From assembly GCA_949372605.1 (NCBI GenBank), contig CASIAE010000001.1:1-41122 (forward strand): a stretch of DNA of 41,122 nt. Direction: 5' to 3'. Shown piece by piece: positions 9,108 through 18,039 of the stretch (positions within the stretch are counted from its first letter, which is position 1; every line of letters starts with the position of its first letter). A model generated the notes under the pieces. It was not told the DNA's origin and did no database searches. It saw only the letters and a program-made list of their open reading frames with translations. This DNA comes from an uncultured Flavobacteriaceae bacterium (GTDB lineage Bacteria > Bacteroidota > Bacteroidia > Flavobacteriales > Flavobacteriaceae). Position numbers and translations under genes: made by a program.

Positions 9108-10034
9108 CTATCGATAAGGAGTGTCGTCTTCTAATAATTGCAAATAAGATTTATAACGGCTTTCGGCAATAATCCCGGCTTCAAGGGCTTCTATGATTAT
9201 GCAATCTGGCTCATTTATGTGTAAACAATTATTAAACTTACATTTTTCTTTTAAATCTAAAAACTCAGGAAAGTATCCTGCCAATTCGATGGGCACCATA
9301 TCCACCATACCAAAACCTTTGATTCCTGGAGTGTCAATTATTTTAGCATCATTTTCCATATCATACATTTCCGCAAAGGTGGTCGTGTGTTGCCCTTGTT
9401 GGTGCTGAAGGGAGACCGCAGCAGTTTTTAAAGACAAGCCGGGCGAAAGGGTATTAACAAGGGTGGACTTCCCTACCCCACTGTGCCCGGAAAACATGCT
9501 GACTTTCCCTTGCATTGAACCTTGTATTTCTTTTAAACTAGATTTGTCTTTGGCGACTACCTCAACGCATTTATAACCTATATTTTCATAGACCTTTCGC
9601 ATCTTATGAAGCGAGGTTAATTCTTCCTTAGTATAAATATCAATTTTATTAAAGACAAGAATTGCTTCAATCTGATAAGCCCTTGCCGTTACCAAAAAAC
9701 GATCAATAAATGCCCGGTGCGTTGGTGGTGTTTTCAGGGTAATCATCAAAAAAGCTTGATCAATATTGGAGGCAATAATATGAATTTGTTTCGATAGATT
9801 AACCGATTTTCTTACGATGTAATTGGCTCTAGGCTCAATTCCATTGATCACCCCGATATCCTCTCCCTCTTTTTCAAGTACAAAACTAACGCGATCCCCA
9901 ACAGCAACTGGATTGGTACTCTTAATGCCCTTTATCCGAAATTTACCTTTTATGCCACAGGTATAAAAACGTTCTTCAGATTTAACTTTGTATTGACTCC
10001 CTGTAGAACAATAAACAATGCCTTGTTTGATCAT
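9108..10034 (-). CDS. rsgA: Ribosome small subunit-dependent GTPase RsgA
   Basis: Circularly permuted GTPase that checks late maturation of the 30S subunit. With the ATG at 10034 the protein is 308 aa: an OB-fold N-terminus, then permuted G motifs in the order G4 NKID (129-132), G1 GHSGVGKS (183-190), G3 DTPG (234-237), and a zinc knuckle (Cys265, Cys270, His272, Cys278). An ATG at 10073 would add 13 residues; these do not resemble the family N-terminus, so 10034 was chosen. First gene of the rsgA-dtd pair; divergent from gpmI. Confidence 0.95.
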   Translation of the reverse strand: MIKQGIVYCSTGSQYKVKSEERFYTCGIKGKFRIKGIKSTNPVAVGDRVSFVLEKEGEDIGVINGIEPRANYIVRKSVNLSKQIHIIASNIDQAFLMITLKTPPTHRAFIDRFLVTARAYQIEAILVFNKIDIYTKEELTSLHKMRKVYENIGYKCVEVVAKDKSSLKEIQGSMQGKVSMFSGHSGVGKSTLVNTLSPGLSLKTAAVSLQHQQGQHTTTFAEMYDMENDAKIIDTPGIKGFGMVDMVPIELAGYFPEFLDLKEKCKFNNCLHINEPDCIIIEALEAGIIAESRYKSYLQLLEDDTPYR

Positions 10035-10098
10035 ATGATGCAAAGTAACAACAAATATTTTTTCCAGCGACACCCCTTATTAAGGCTTACAGAATTGT

Positions 10099-10106
10099 TA
10101 TCTTTG
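10099..10106 (+). promoter_or_regulatory. Candidate -7 element for gpmI
   Basis: TATCTTTG is an exact TAnnTTTG match, 13 nt upstream of the gpmI ATG in the 85-nt divergent gap with rsgA. That spacing would leave a very short 5' leader, which is common in flavobacteria. No convincing -33 TTG is seen at 17-23 nt. Confidence 0.45.
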
Positions 10107-10119
10107 TTAAAAAATATTT

Positions 10120-11637
10120 ATGTCCAAAAAAGTTATTTTAATGATTCTTGATGGTTGGGGATTTGCCCCTGATCCAAAAGTATCTGCAGTAAATCTTGCT
10201 AAAACACCTTTCATTGACAGTCTTTATAAGAAATATCACAACACAGAATTATTGACTGATGGAGAAAATGTAGGGCTTCCCAATGGACAGATGGGCAATA
10301 GCGAAGTTGGACACATAAATCTAGGAGCAGGCCGAATTGTTTATCAAGATTTGGCAAAAATATCAAAGGCAGTCAAGGAAAAAACGCTTGAAAAGCAAGC
10401 AACTTTGATTGCTGCACTTCAGTACGCTGAAAAAAAAAATAAAAATGTTCATTTGGTAGGGCTACTTTCTGATGGAGGAGTGCACTCTCATATTGAGCAT
10501 TTGGAGGGACTGATTGATATCGCTGCAGAATACAAACCCAAAGGCGTTTTTCTTCACGCGTTCACAGATGGAAGAGATGTTGATCCAAAATCAGGATTAG
10601 GGTTTATTGAAAGAATTGAAAAAAAACTAGAAAAAACTGGAGGAAAGTTAGCCACAGTAATCGGGCGCTATTTCGCCATGGATCGTGACCAAAGATGGGA
10701 GCGGGTCAAGAAAACATATGACCTTTTAATCAATGGGAATGGAAAACTATCTTACGATATTGAGAAAGACATAAAGGAAAGCTATCATTCAGGAGTTACG
10801 GATGAGTTTATAGAACCTTTGGTTGCAGTTAATGAAAACAGTCAGCCTTTAACTAAGATTTCAAATGATGATGTATTGATTTTTTTTAATTTTAGAACAG
10901 ATCGCGGAAGGCAACTCACTCAAGCACTTTCTCAAAAATCATTTCCAGAATATCAAATGGAGCCATTAAACCTTCATTATGTAACCCTCACCAATTACGA
11001 TAAAACATTTAAAAATGTTAAAGTAGTATTTGAAAAAGACAATCTGCAAGACACCCTTGGAGAAACGCTTTCAAAGGCGGGTAAAACTCAGATAAGAATT
11101 GCTGAAACAGAAAAATATCCTCATGTTACTTTCTTTTTTAATGGAGGTCGAGAAGTTCCTTTCGAGGGGGAAGAAAGGCTTTTGTGTCCTTCGCCTAAAG
11201 TAGCCACTTATGACCTTCAACCGGAAATGAGTGCATTTGATATTCGGGACAGCATCATTCCAAAAATAAATGAAGCTAAAGCCGATTTCATCTGTCTCAA
11301 TTTTGCCAACCCTGATATGGTAGGACATACGGGTGATATTAATGCCGCTATAAAAGCTTGTGAAACCGTTGACCAATGTGCAGGGGAAATCATTACTGCC
11401 GCATTAGAGCAAGAATACAGTATTATTGTGATTGCAGATCATGGTAATTGTGAAACCATGGTGAATGCTGATGGTAGCCCAAACACAGCACACACCACGA
11501 ACCCAGTTCCTTTAATTTTAGTTGAAAATGAACCAACTCCGATTAGCAAAGGAGTGCTGGGTGATATCGCACCGACGATCCTAAAACTGATGCAGATAAA
11601 CATTCCCGAAGCAATGACTGGAAAAGCTTTGGTTTAA
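10120..11637 (+). CDS. gpmI: 2,3-bisphosphoglycerate-independent phosphoglycerate mutase
   Basis: Glycolytic/gluconeogenic enzyme interconverting 3- and 2-phosphoglycerate with two Mn2+ ions; member of the alkaline phosphatase superfamily. The 505-aa length is typical. The metal-binding start ILDGWG (Asp11), the phosphorylated serine Ser61 in GQMGNSEVGH, the transferase-domain segments TDGRD and GRYFAMDRDQRWER, and the C-terminal metal sites NFANPDMVGHTGD, ADHGNCE and AHTTNPVP are all present. The stop is 10 nt before the next gene, suggesting an operon with the thioredoxin-like gene, map and the methyltransferase. Confidence 0.97.
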   Translation: MSKKVILMILDGWGFAPDPKVSAVNLAKTPFIDSLYKKYHNTELLTDGENVGLPNGQMGNSEVGHINLGAGRIVYQDLAKISKAVKEKTLEKQATLIAALQYAEKKNKNVHLVGLLSDGGVHSHIEHLEGLIDIAAEYKPKGVFLHAFTDGRDVDPKSGLGFIERIEKKLEKTGGKLATVIGRYFAMDRDQRWERVKKTYDLLINGNGKLSYDIEKDIKESYHSGVTDEFIEPLVAVNENSQPLTKISNDDVLIFFNFRTDRGRQLTQALSQKSFPEYQMEPLNLHYVTLTNYDKTFKNVKVVFEKDNLQDTLGETLSKAGKTQIRIAETEKYPHVTFFFNGGREVPFEGEERLLCPSPKVATYDLQPEMSAFDIRDSIIPKINEAKADFICLNFANPDMVGHTGDINAAIKACETVDQCAGEIITAALEQEYSIIVIADHGNCETMVNADGSPNTAHTTNPVPLILVENEPTPISKGVLGDIAPTILKLMQINIPEAMTGKALV

Positions 11638-11647
11638 ATCTTTTAAA

Positions 11648-12190
11648 ATGAAAAATGCACTAATACTTTTTGCTTTTTTAAGTTTTACTTTTTGTAAGTC
11701 ACCTGTTCTGCAAAAGCCACTTCCTGTGACTCAAGTTGAAGCAACAAGCGGAGAAATGATTCTCTTGGGTGAAATAAATCGTGCTAATTTAGACAGTTCC
11801 TCTTTGACAGATTGGTTTGTTAAAGCGTTTAATGAAATTACTATTGACCCTAATTGGACCTCGAAAACGAAACCCCACATTGAAGGAGTTGAAATCAAAG
11901 TTTTTATGGGAACCTGGTGTGACGACAGTCACAGACAGATCCCTCACTTTTTAAAGATATTGGGTGCCTTAAATTTTAATCCTAATAACATTAAGATTTA
12001 TGCCATGTCAGAAGAAAAGACTACTCCTAAAAATTGGGAAAAGGGTCTGGAGATTTTTAATATTCCAACACTTATTTTCTATAAAAACAACATAGAAATG
12101 AATCGGATTGTCGAATTCCCAAAAACTACCCTTGAGTCAGATCTTGAAAAAATTTTAAACGGCGAATCCTACAGCCACTCTTATTTATAA
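11648..12190 (+). CDS. Thioredoxin-fold protein, probable lipoprotein
   Basis: A 180-aa protein with an N-terminal export signal ending in a cysteine (LSFTFCKSP, Cys16), compatible with a loose Bacteroidota lipobox. The thioredoxin-like domain starts near residue 80 and has a one-cysteine active site, GTWCDDSH (Cys-x-x-Ser), followed by a cis-Pro-type IPTLIFY segment. The missing second cysteine rules out ordinary disulfide exchange by a CxxC pair; a binding or monothiol role is possible. It sits between gpmI (10 nt) and map (4 nt). The precise function is not known. Confidence 0.75.
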   Translation: MKNALILFAFLSFTFCKSPVLQKPLPVTQVEATSGEMILLGEINRANLDSSSLTDWFVKAFNEITIDPNWTSKTKPHIEGVEIKVFMGTWCDDSHRQIPHFLKILGALNFNPNNIKIYAMSEEKTTPKNWEKGLEIFNIPTLIFYKNNIEMNRIVEFPKTTLESDLEKILNGESYSHSYL

Positions 12191-12194
12191 AAAA

Positions 12195-13016
12195 ATGCTA
12201 GTTCTTAAAAACTCAGATGAAATTGAATTGATGCGTGAAAGCGCACTAATTGTTTCCAAAACCTTAGGGATGTTGGCAGGCGAGATTAAGCCTGGAGTAA
12301 CAACACTTAAGCTTGACAAATTAGCAGAAGCTTTCATTCGCGACCACGGTGCTGAGCCAGGTTTTCTGAGGCTTTATGATTTTCCAAACACTTTATGCAT
12401 AAGTCCCAACGAACAAGTCGTTCATGGAATCCCCAACAATGACTTACTTCAAGAGGGAGACATCCTCTCTGTGGATTGTGGTGCCTTAAAGAATGAGTTT
12501 TATGGAGATCACGCTTATACCTTTCAAGTAGGAGAAGTTTCTGAGGAAATAAAAAAGCTATTAGAAGTCACCAAAGCCTCTCTCTATAAAGGCATAGCCG
12601 CTTTCACGATTAACAATCGTGTGGGAGATTTAAGTTATGCAATTCAGTCTTACGCAGAAACGCATGGTTATGGGGTCGTTAGAGAGTTGGTGGGACATGG
12701 ATTGGGGAAAAAAATGCACGAGTCACCTGAAATTCCAAACTATGGAAAAAGGGGTCGCGGAAAGAAATTTCAGAATGGAATGGTCATAGCCATAGAGCCA
12801 ATGATCAACCAAGGAACCAAAAACATTAAACATTTCAATGATGGTTGGACAATCAAGACTGCTGACGGCAAGCCAAGTGCACACTTTGAACACAATGTAG
12901 CCTTAATTGACGGCAAGCCTAACATGCTCTCAACTTTCAAATATGTCAATGAAGCATTGGGTATTGAAACTGAGGAAGAAAAACCCTTTCAGTCAAATTC
13001 AATATCTGTTTCATGA
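12195..13016 (+). CDS. map: Methionine aminopeptidase, type I
   Basis: Removes the initiator methionine from nascent proteins. The 273-aa protein carries the five metal ligands of the family: Asp94 and Asp105 (VDCGALKNEFYGDHAYTF), His168 (GHGLGKKMHE), Glu201 (AIEPM) and Glu232 (AHFEHNVAL), plus His78 near the substrate. It overlaps the methyltransferase by 4 nt (ATGA), indicating translational coupling. The C-terminal about 20 residues are acidic and not part of the core fold. Confidence 0.97.
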   Translation: MLVLKNSDEIELMRESALIVSKTLGMLAGEIKPGVTTLKLDKLAEAFIRDHGAEPGFLRLYDFPNTLCISPNEQVVHGIPNNDLLQEGDILSVDCGALKNEFYGDHAYTFQVGEVSEEIKKLLEVTKASLYKGIAAFTINNRVGDLSYAIQSYAETHGYGVVRELVGHGLGKKMHESPEIPNYGKRGRGKKFQNGMVIAIEPMINQGTKNIKHFNDGWTIKTADGKPSAHFEHNVALIDGKPNMLSTFKYVNEALGIETEEEKPFQSNSISVS

Positions 13017-13765
13017 AATGGTTGCTGATTCTTTTTCCTCGTGAATTTTTGATTCGCATGAGTCTTTTATTTCAGCCCATTATTAAATGGTATTTTAAAG
13101 GTACTACTTTCATTGATCCCATTAATAGAGATGGATACAGGAAATTTCTTTCTTATGGTTATGATAAATTAAGGGAAAACGCACTTTCTCCAGGGACATT
13201 TTCTTTAGAAAGGCATCGGTTACTTTGGCTTTACCTTGAAAGAAAAACAAATCTATTAAACAGCAAAATAAAGGTTTTGCATGTTGCTCCTGAACAGGCT
13301 TTTCATAAGAAATTTAAAAACATTCTTTCTTGGGATTATATCACGACGGATTTAAACTCTCCCCTTGCTGATGTGAAAGCAGACCTCACAAACCTGCCCT
13401 TTGAAGACAATCATTTTGATCTGATTTTATGTAATCATGTTTTAGAACATATTACTGATGATCACAAAGCAATATCAGAAATTTTTAGAGTCTTAAAAAA
13501 AGGAGGGAAAGCTATTCTTCAAGTCCCTATGGACCAAAACAGGGCTCACACTTTTGAAGACTTTAGCATTACCGACCCAAAAGAAAGAACAAAGAATTTC
13601 GGACAGTATGACCATGTCAGAATATATGGTGTTGACTTTTTTGATAGACTTGAAAAAGTAGGTTTTAAAACTGAAAAAAACGACTTTACTGCTGAATTGA
13701 CTCGAGAAGAAATAGAAAAATTCGCGCTTCCAAAAGGAGAATGGATTCCGCTTGGAATCAAATAG
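13013..13765 (+). CDS. SAM-dependent methyltransferase, class I
   Basis: A 250-aa protein with a Rossmann-type methyltransferase domain at about residues 80-185: VLHVAPEQ (motif I position, without the usual Gly triplet), DLTNLPFEDNHFDLILCNHVLEHI (motifs II-III) and EIFRVLKKGGKAILQVP (motif IV, typical of Methyltransf_11). The first 30 residues include a short hydrophobic stretch that could touch the membrane. The substrate cannot be deduced. It starts inside the map stop codon, so it is the last gene of the gpmI-map transcript. Confidence 0.82.
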   Translation: MKWLLILFPREFLIRMSLLFQPIIKWYFKGTTFIDPINRDGYRKFLSYGYDKLRENALSPGTFSLERHRLLWLYLERKTNLLNSKIKVLHVAPEQAFHKKFKNILSWDYITTDLNSPLADVKADLTNLPFEDNHFDLILCNHVLEHITDDHKAISEIFRVLKKGGKAILQVPMDQNRAHTFEDFSITDPKERTKNFGQYDHVRIYGVDFFDRLEKVGFKTEKNDFTAELTREEIEKFALPKGEWIPLGIK

Positions 13766-13766
13766 T

Positions 13767-13880
13767 TTATTTCTGTCCAATCATTCTCTCCATTCTTAAT
13801 AATATTTCTAATAAATCTAGCCTATTCTCAAGACTAGTAAAATTGATAATAAACACTCTATGCAGATTTGTTATATGCAT
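13767..13880 (-). CDS. Small ORF or gene remnant downstream of apbE
   Basis: A 37-codon ORF from ATG at 13880; the frame stays open back to a TAA at 13911-13913. The product has a charged, amphipathic C-terminal half (SLENRLDLLEILLRMERMIG) that looks protein-like rather than random. It lies on the same strand as the nqr-apbE genes and ends 1 nt from the stop of the convergent methyltransferase. It may be the 3' end of a lost gene or a short peptide gene; no family is recognised. The other part of the gap to apbE (13914-14037) shows nothing clear. Confidence 0.25.
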   Translation of the reverse strand: MHITNLHRVFIINFTSLENRLDLLEILLRMERMIGQK

Positions 13881-14037
13881 ACTTGGATAATAGCTTACTC
13901 TGGTAATTTTTTAAATAATATTGAATTCATGATTATGGTAGCTTAATAATTAGAATCATTTTACTGGTGGTATTCTCAAAGTAATTAAACAACATAAATC
14001 CAACTTAACCAAAATGTTTTGTATTGAGAAAATAAAA

Positions 14038-15033
14038 TCACTTCCAATAAGAAGAAAGAATCTGAATCAAACTATCATTTTTGACAACAATCCACAAAGC
14101 CTCAAGCTTGGGATCATTTTCAATAAGCTCTTGACCTTTTTCAAGAGGTAAGACCATCAATGCAGTTGCCCAAGCATCTGCGGTCATACAGTCAGGAGCT
14201 AAAACAGAAGCACTCAATACATTTGTCTTAACCGTCCTTCCCGTGAATGGGTTGATCGAGTGAACATATTTCTCACCTGTAAGACTGTCTGTTCTGTGCT
14301 TGCGATAGTTTCCTGAGGTTGCTAAGCCTTGATCGCTTAGCTCAACAGTGGTAATCCATCGACGTTGATTGAGTTGAAGCGGGTCATCAATGGCTACTTT
14401 CCAGGATGTACCAGATATAGGATTTCGACCAAGTGCCATCAATTCTCCACCAATTTCTACTAAAATCGATTGCTTTCCCTTTGACTGTAAATAATTGGCA
14501 ATACAGTCTACCGCATAACCCTTGGCAATTGCGTTAAAATCTAAGTAGGTTGATGGATGCTTGATTATTTTACCTTTGGCTGTTAATTTAATCTTTTCCC
14601 AGCCAACACTTGTAAGAATTTTCTGAAGGGTTAATGAATCTATTGTATTTAAAGGCTTCTCTGGACCAAAACCATATACGTTTACCAACTGGCCTAAAGT
14701 CGGGTCGAAGTTACCGTCAGTGGAACACCAAATGGCTTCTGATTTGGCAAATACTTTTTTAAAATGATGGTCTACAACAATTGTAGTATCTCCTTTATTA
14801 ATTTTGGAAATATCAGAAGTTTTAAGATAGGTAGAAAGCGAATGGTTGATCTCAAAAAAAAGCGAGTCAATCCCTTTTTGAATTAATTCAAATTCTTCTG
14901 GGCTTCCTGCATATTTAAAATGATAGGAAGTCCCCAAGGCATAACCCTCATGCTGTTGAAGTTCAAACGTTTCTGAACATCCAATCCATAAACAAAGTAA
15001 TAATAAACTATAAAATTTCTTGAAGTCCGTCAT
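14038..15033 (-). CDS. apbE: FAD:protein FMN transferase ApbE (Nqr maturation)
   Basis: Covalently attaches FMN from FAD to a Thr in the SGAT-type motifs of NqrB and NqrC on the periplasmic side. The 331-aa protein has a lipoprotein-like signal peptide (hydrophobic run then Cys19 in LWIGC). ApbE hallmarks: GTSYHFKY at the start of the mature part, LDFNAIAKGYAVD, LVEIGGELMALG, and the C-terminal ATALMVLPLEKGQ with the preceding MTADAWA metal/FAD site. It is the last recognised gene of the nqr operon and overlaps the 119-aa gene by 26 nt, so translation is probably coupled. Confidence 0.93.
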   Translation of the reverse strand: MTDFKKFYSLLLLCLWIGCSETFELQQHEGYALGTSYHFKYAGSPEEFELIQKGIDSLFFEINHSLSTYLKTSDISKINKGDTTIVVDHHFKKVFAKSEAIWCSTDGNFDPTLGQLVNVYGFGPEKPLNTIDSLTLQKILTSVGWEKIKLTAKGKIIKHPSTYLDFNAIAKGYAVDCIANYLQSKGKQSILVEIGGELMALGRNPISGTSWKVAIDDPLQLNQRRWITTVELSDQGLATSGNYRKHRTDSLTGEKYVHSINPFTGRTVKTNVLSASVLAPDCMTADAWATALMVLPLEKGQELIENDPKLEALWIVVKNDSLIQILSSYWK

Positions 15034-15367
15034 AGTTGACTACGTAAGGTGCATTTTTAGAAAGTGGTTTTTGATAATCCTCCGCATGAGCAAAACCTAC
15101 ACCTGCATAGTAAGTCCTTGCTTTGAACTTAACTCCGTGCTCTTTAACTTGATTCATCAAGGCAGTATCAAAAACTATAGGATTTTTTGGATACAAGCTG
15201 GCTTTAACTACAATAAAATGTAGCTTTTTGTCTTTTAGACAAACAAATTGTGGGTCTTTTTTAAGTTTAGAATTGACCGTTAAAAACTCGAAGCTTTTCT
15301 CTTTTAAATCTTCTCCCACGACATCCATAGCGAGTTGATGTATTTCTTGTTCACTGAGTGCTTCCAT
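15008..15367 (-). CDS. Nqr-cluster small conserved protein (119 aa)
   Basis: A small soluble-looking protein without membrane segments or cysteine clusters, placed between nqrF and apbE. Homologues at this place in Flavobacteriia have been loosely annotated as Nqr subunit F, but this protein lacks the 2Fe-2S, FAD and NADH motifs of NqrF, which is complete next door. Recognisable segments are VVKASLYPKNP and ARTYYAGVGFAHAEDYQKPL. A role in Nqr assembly or regulation is inferred from position only. Its stop codon lies inside apbE (26-nt overlap); it starts 43 nt after nqrF. Confidence 0.7.
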   Translation of the reverse strand: MEALSEQEIHQLAMDVVGEDLKEKSFEFLTVNSKLKKDPQFVCLKDKKLHFIVVKASLYPKNPIVFDTALMNQVKEHGVKFKARTYYAGVGFAHAEDYQKPLSKNAPYVVNYDGLQEIL

Positions 15368-15410
15368 AGAATATTTAAAAGAATATTACGAAAAAAGGGA
15401 GTTGAAAAAT

Positions 15411-16706
15411 TTATCCTCCAAAATCATCAAAACGCACATTTTCTGGTGGAATTCCATAATCATCTGACATTTTCTCAATGGCCTGATTCATCAATGGAGG
15501 TCCACAAAAATATACTTCAATGTCCTCTGGAGTTTCATGTTTAGAAAGATAATTATCAATCACAACTTGGTGAACAAAACCTTTAAAACCATCTCCTGCT
15601 CCATCCAAACCTTTTTTAACGTCCCAGTTGTCTTCCTCCATAGGTTCGGACAAAGCGATGTAAAATTTAAAATTAGGGAAATCTCTCTCTAAAGCTTTAA
15701 AGTGGTCTATATAGAAGAGCTCTCTTTTAGAACGACCACCATACCAGAAAGTAACCGTTCGCCCTGTTTTGAGTGTGCGGAACAGTTCATATAAGTGAGA
15801 ACGCATCGGTGCCATTCCTGCCCCTCCTCCAACATATAACATCTCTGATTCTGAGTGATTGATGAAAAACTCACCATAAGGTCCTGATATGGTTACCTTA
15901 TCTCCCGCTTTTTTGGAAAAAATATAAGAAGAAGCAATGCCAGGATTAACATCCATCCAACCATTTTTGTTTCTATCCCATGGCGGTGTAGCAATCCTTA
16001 CATTCAACATAATCTCTTTTCCTTCAGCAGGAAAGGAAGCCATTGAATAAGCCCTTTCAACCGTTTCGGGATTCTTCATCTTTAAAGGCCAAAGGTTAAA
16101 TTTGTCCCACTCTAATTTAAATTTATCTGGTTCCCCTGGGTGTTCTTCTGGATGTGCAGCAATGTCAATATCACTGAAATTTACCTCACAGTCAGGAATT
16201 TCAATCTGTATATAACCCCCTGCTTCGTAATTCATTGCTTCAGGAATTTTAACTACAAATTCTTTTATAAATGAAGCAACATTCCAATTTCGTACCACAG
16301 TAGCTTCCCATTTTTTAATTCCAAAAACTTCTTCTGGAACTTTGATAACCATGTTTTGTTTTACTTTAACCTGACAACCTAAACGCCATCCTTCGGCAAT
16401 TTCTGTACGTGAAAAATGGGGGGCTTCAGTTGGAAGGATTTCTCCTCCACCCTCAATCACTTGGCATTTACATTGAATACAAGTACCTCCACCTCCGCAT
16501 GCGGAGGGAAGAAATATTTTATTATTTCCTAGGGTAGAAAGCAAAGTACTTCCCGAAGAAACTTCTACGTTATTCTCTCCATTGATCAACAAAGAAACTG
16601 GTCCAGAAGGCAAAAGTTTTGCCTTAGCTCCCAAAAGCATGCTGACCAATAACAAGGTAATTAATAAAAAAACAATAACACTGGCACCGATAACCGTTAA
16701 ATCCAT
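15411..16706 (-). CDS. nqrF: Na+-translocating NADH:quinone reductase subunit F
   Basis: Electron-entry subunit that oxidises NADH and passes electrons through FAD and a 2Fe-2S cluster. The 431-aa protein has one N-terminal membrane helix (about residues 6-26), a ferredoxin domain with Cys70, Cys76, Cys79 and Cys111, an FAD-binding block RAYSMAS, and an NADH-binding GGAGMAPMRSH near residue 295. The C-terminus ends in the characteristic PPENVRFDDFGG. Last membrane subunit of the operon; nqrE ends 11 nt upstream. Confidence 0.98.
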   Translation of the reverse strand: MDLTVIGASVIVFLLITLLLVSMLLGAKAKLLPSGPVSLLINGENNVEVSSGSTLLSTLGNNKIFLPSACGGGGTCIQCKCQVIEGGGEILPTEAPHFSRTEIAEGWRLGCQVKVKQNMVIKVPEEVFGIKKWEATVVRNWNVASFIKEFVVKIPEAMNYEAGGYIQIEIPDCEVNFSDIDIAAHPEEHPGEPDKFKLEWDKFNLWPLKMKNPETVERAYSMASFPAEGKEIMLNVRIATPPWDRNKNGWMDVNPGIASSYIFSKKAGDKVTISGPYGEFFINHSESEMLYVGGGAGMAPMRSHLYELFRTLKTGRTVTFWYGGRSKRELFYIDHFKALERDFPNFKFYIALSEPMEEDNWDVKKGLDGAGDGFKGFVHQVVIDNYLSKHETPEDIEVYFCGPPLMNQAIEKMSDDYGIPPENVRFDDFGG

Positions 16707-16717
16707 TTCTTAAATTA

Positions 16718-17335
16718 TTATAATTTAATTCCCATAAAACTCATAAATCCTAATGCCATCAAACCGGTGATGATAAAAGTAATTCCCAAACCTCTCAAAG
16801 GTGCAGGCACGTTAGAATAAATAATCTTCTCTCTTATCGCAGCAATTGCCAAAATAGCCAAAAGCCAACCAATTCCTGATCCAAATCCATAAACTGCTGA
16901 TTCCGTTACTCCCGAAAAGTCTTTTTGTTGCATAAATAATGATCCTCCAAGAATGGCACAGTTTACCGCAATAAGCGGAAGGAATATACCCAAAGCTCCA
17001 TAAAGTGCAGGAGCAAATTTCTCTACAATCATTTCAACCAATTGAACCATAGAAGCAATTACTGCAATAAACATAATGAAGCTTAAAAAGCTCAAATCTA
17101 TCTCTGCATAACTAGCATCTAACCATTGAAGTGCTCCTGGACGAAGCAAATAGGTGTCCAATAAGAAGTTAATTGGTACTGTAATTGAGAGTACGAAAAT
17201 AACTGCAAAACCAAGTCCAACAGCAGTTTTTACTGTTTTTGATACAGCCAAATAGGAACACATTCCTAAGAAATAGGCGAAGATCATATTTTCAATAAAG
17301 ATGCTTTTTACAAATAAATTTAAATACCCTTCCAT
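16718..17335 (-). CDS. nqrE: Na+-translocating NADH:quinone reductase subunit E
   Basis: Integral membrane subunit of Nqr, with six membrane helices forming part of the ion path with NqrD; a conserved Cys in each of the two subunits coordinates iron at their interface. The 205-aa protein has the family sequences [17 protein letters not shown] and [15 protein letters not shown], where the cysteine pair sits. It begins 2 nt downstream of nqrD. Family length and order in the operon are standard. Confidence 0.97.
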   Translation of the reverse strand: MEGYLNLFVKSIFIENMIFAYFLGMCSYLAVSKTVKTAVGLGFAVIFVLSITVPINFLLDTYLLRPGALQWLDASYAEIDLSFLSFIMFIAVIASMVQLVEMIVEKFAPALYGALGIFLPLIAVNCAILGGSLFMQQKDFSGVTESAVYGFGSGIGWLLAILAIAAIREKIIYSNVPAPLRGLGITFIITGLMALGFMSFMGIKL

Positions 17336-17337
17336 GA

Positions 17338-18033
17338 TTAATTCTTTTCAATTAGTTTACGATTTCTTGAACGTTGAATCCAAATATAGATTCCCACAGT
17401 GATCAACGCCATTGGAGAAAGTAACATTAAACCGTTGTTTACATAACCCATGTCATAAATAAAATCTGGAATTACTTGAAAGCCAAATAATTTCCCAGAT
17501 CCTAAAAGCTCTCTAAAAAAAGCAACTACGATCAATATAAATCCATAACCGGCGGCATTCCCAATTCCATCTAGGAAAGATTTCCAAACACCGTTGCCCA
17601 AAGCAAATGCTTCGAGACGGCCCATAACGATACAGTTAGTTATTATCAATCCGATAAAAATCGAAAGTTCTTTACTCACATCATAGGCATAAGCCCTTAA
17701 AATTTGATCAACAAGGATCACCATAGCAGCAACTACAACCAATTGAACAATAATTCGAATTCGGTTAGGAATTAAATTTCTCAACAAAGAGATTATAACA
17801 TTACTCGCGCCCATAACAGCCATTACGGACAGGCTCATTACGATTGCGGGCTTGAGTTGAACAGTGATCGCGAGGGCAGAACAAATTCCGAGTACCTGAA
17901 CGGTAATCGGGTTGTTGTCATCCATAGGATCTGTCAGGAGCGCACGGTTCTTTTTTGAGAACAATGGCTCTGAGTCATTATTAATAAATAATAAAGTGGT
18001 TTTTTCAGGAGTAAAACCTTTTTTTTCTGACAT
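17338..18033 (-). CDS. nqrD: Na+-translocating NADH:quinone reductase subunit D
   Basis: Membrane subunit homologous to NqrE with inverted topology. The core starts at about residue 42 ([18 protein letters not shown]) and includes [19 protein letters not shown]. The N-terminus carries about 25 extra residues before the common [11 protein letters not shown] segment; a later start is not excluded, though extended N-termini occur in relatives. It begins 6 nt after the nqrC stop. Confidence 0.96.
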   Translation of the reverse strand: MSEKKGFTPEKTTLLFINNDSEPLFSKKNRALLTDPMDDNNPITVQVLGICSALAITVQLKPAIVMSLSVMAVMGASNVIISLLRNLIPNRIRIIVQLVVVAAMVILVDQILRAYAYDVSKELSIFIGLIITNCIVMGRLEAFALGNGVWKSFLDGIGNAAGYGFILIVVAFFRELLGSGKLFGFQVIPDFIYDMGYVNNGLMLLSPMALITVGIYIWIQRSRNRKLIEKN

Positions 18034-18039
18034 TAGGAT

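Noticed and set aside
11071-11376. 101-codon ORF on the minus strand inside gpmI
   Set aside because: Fully antisense to the conserved C-terminal half of gpmI, without family resemblance; a shadow of the real gene.
13493-13780. Two overlapping minus-strand ORFs at the methyltransferase 3' end
   Set aside because: Antisense to conserved methyltransferase motifs; Phe/Ser-rich translations typical of shadows. The separate short frame ending at 13767 was kept as a low-confidence candidate because it lies outside the methyltransferase gene.
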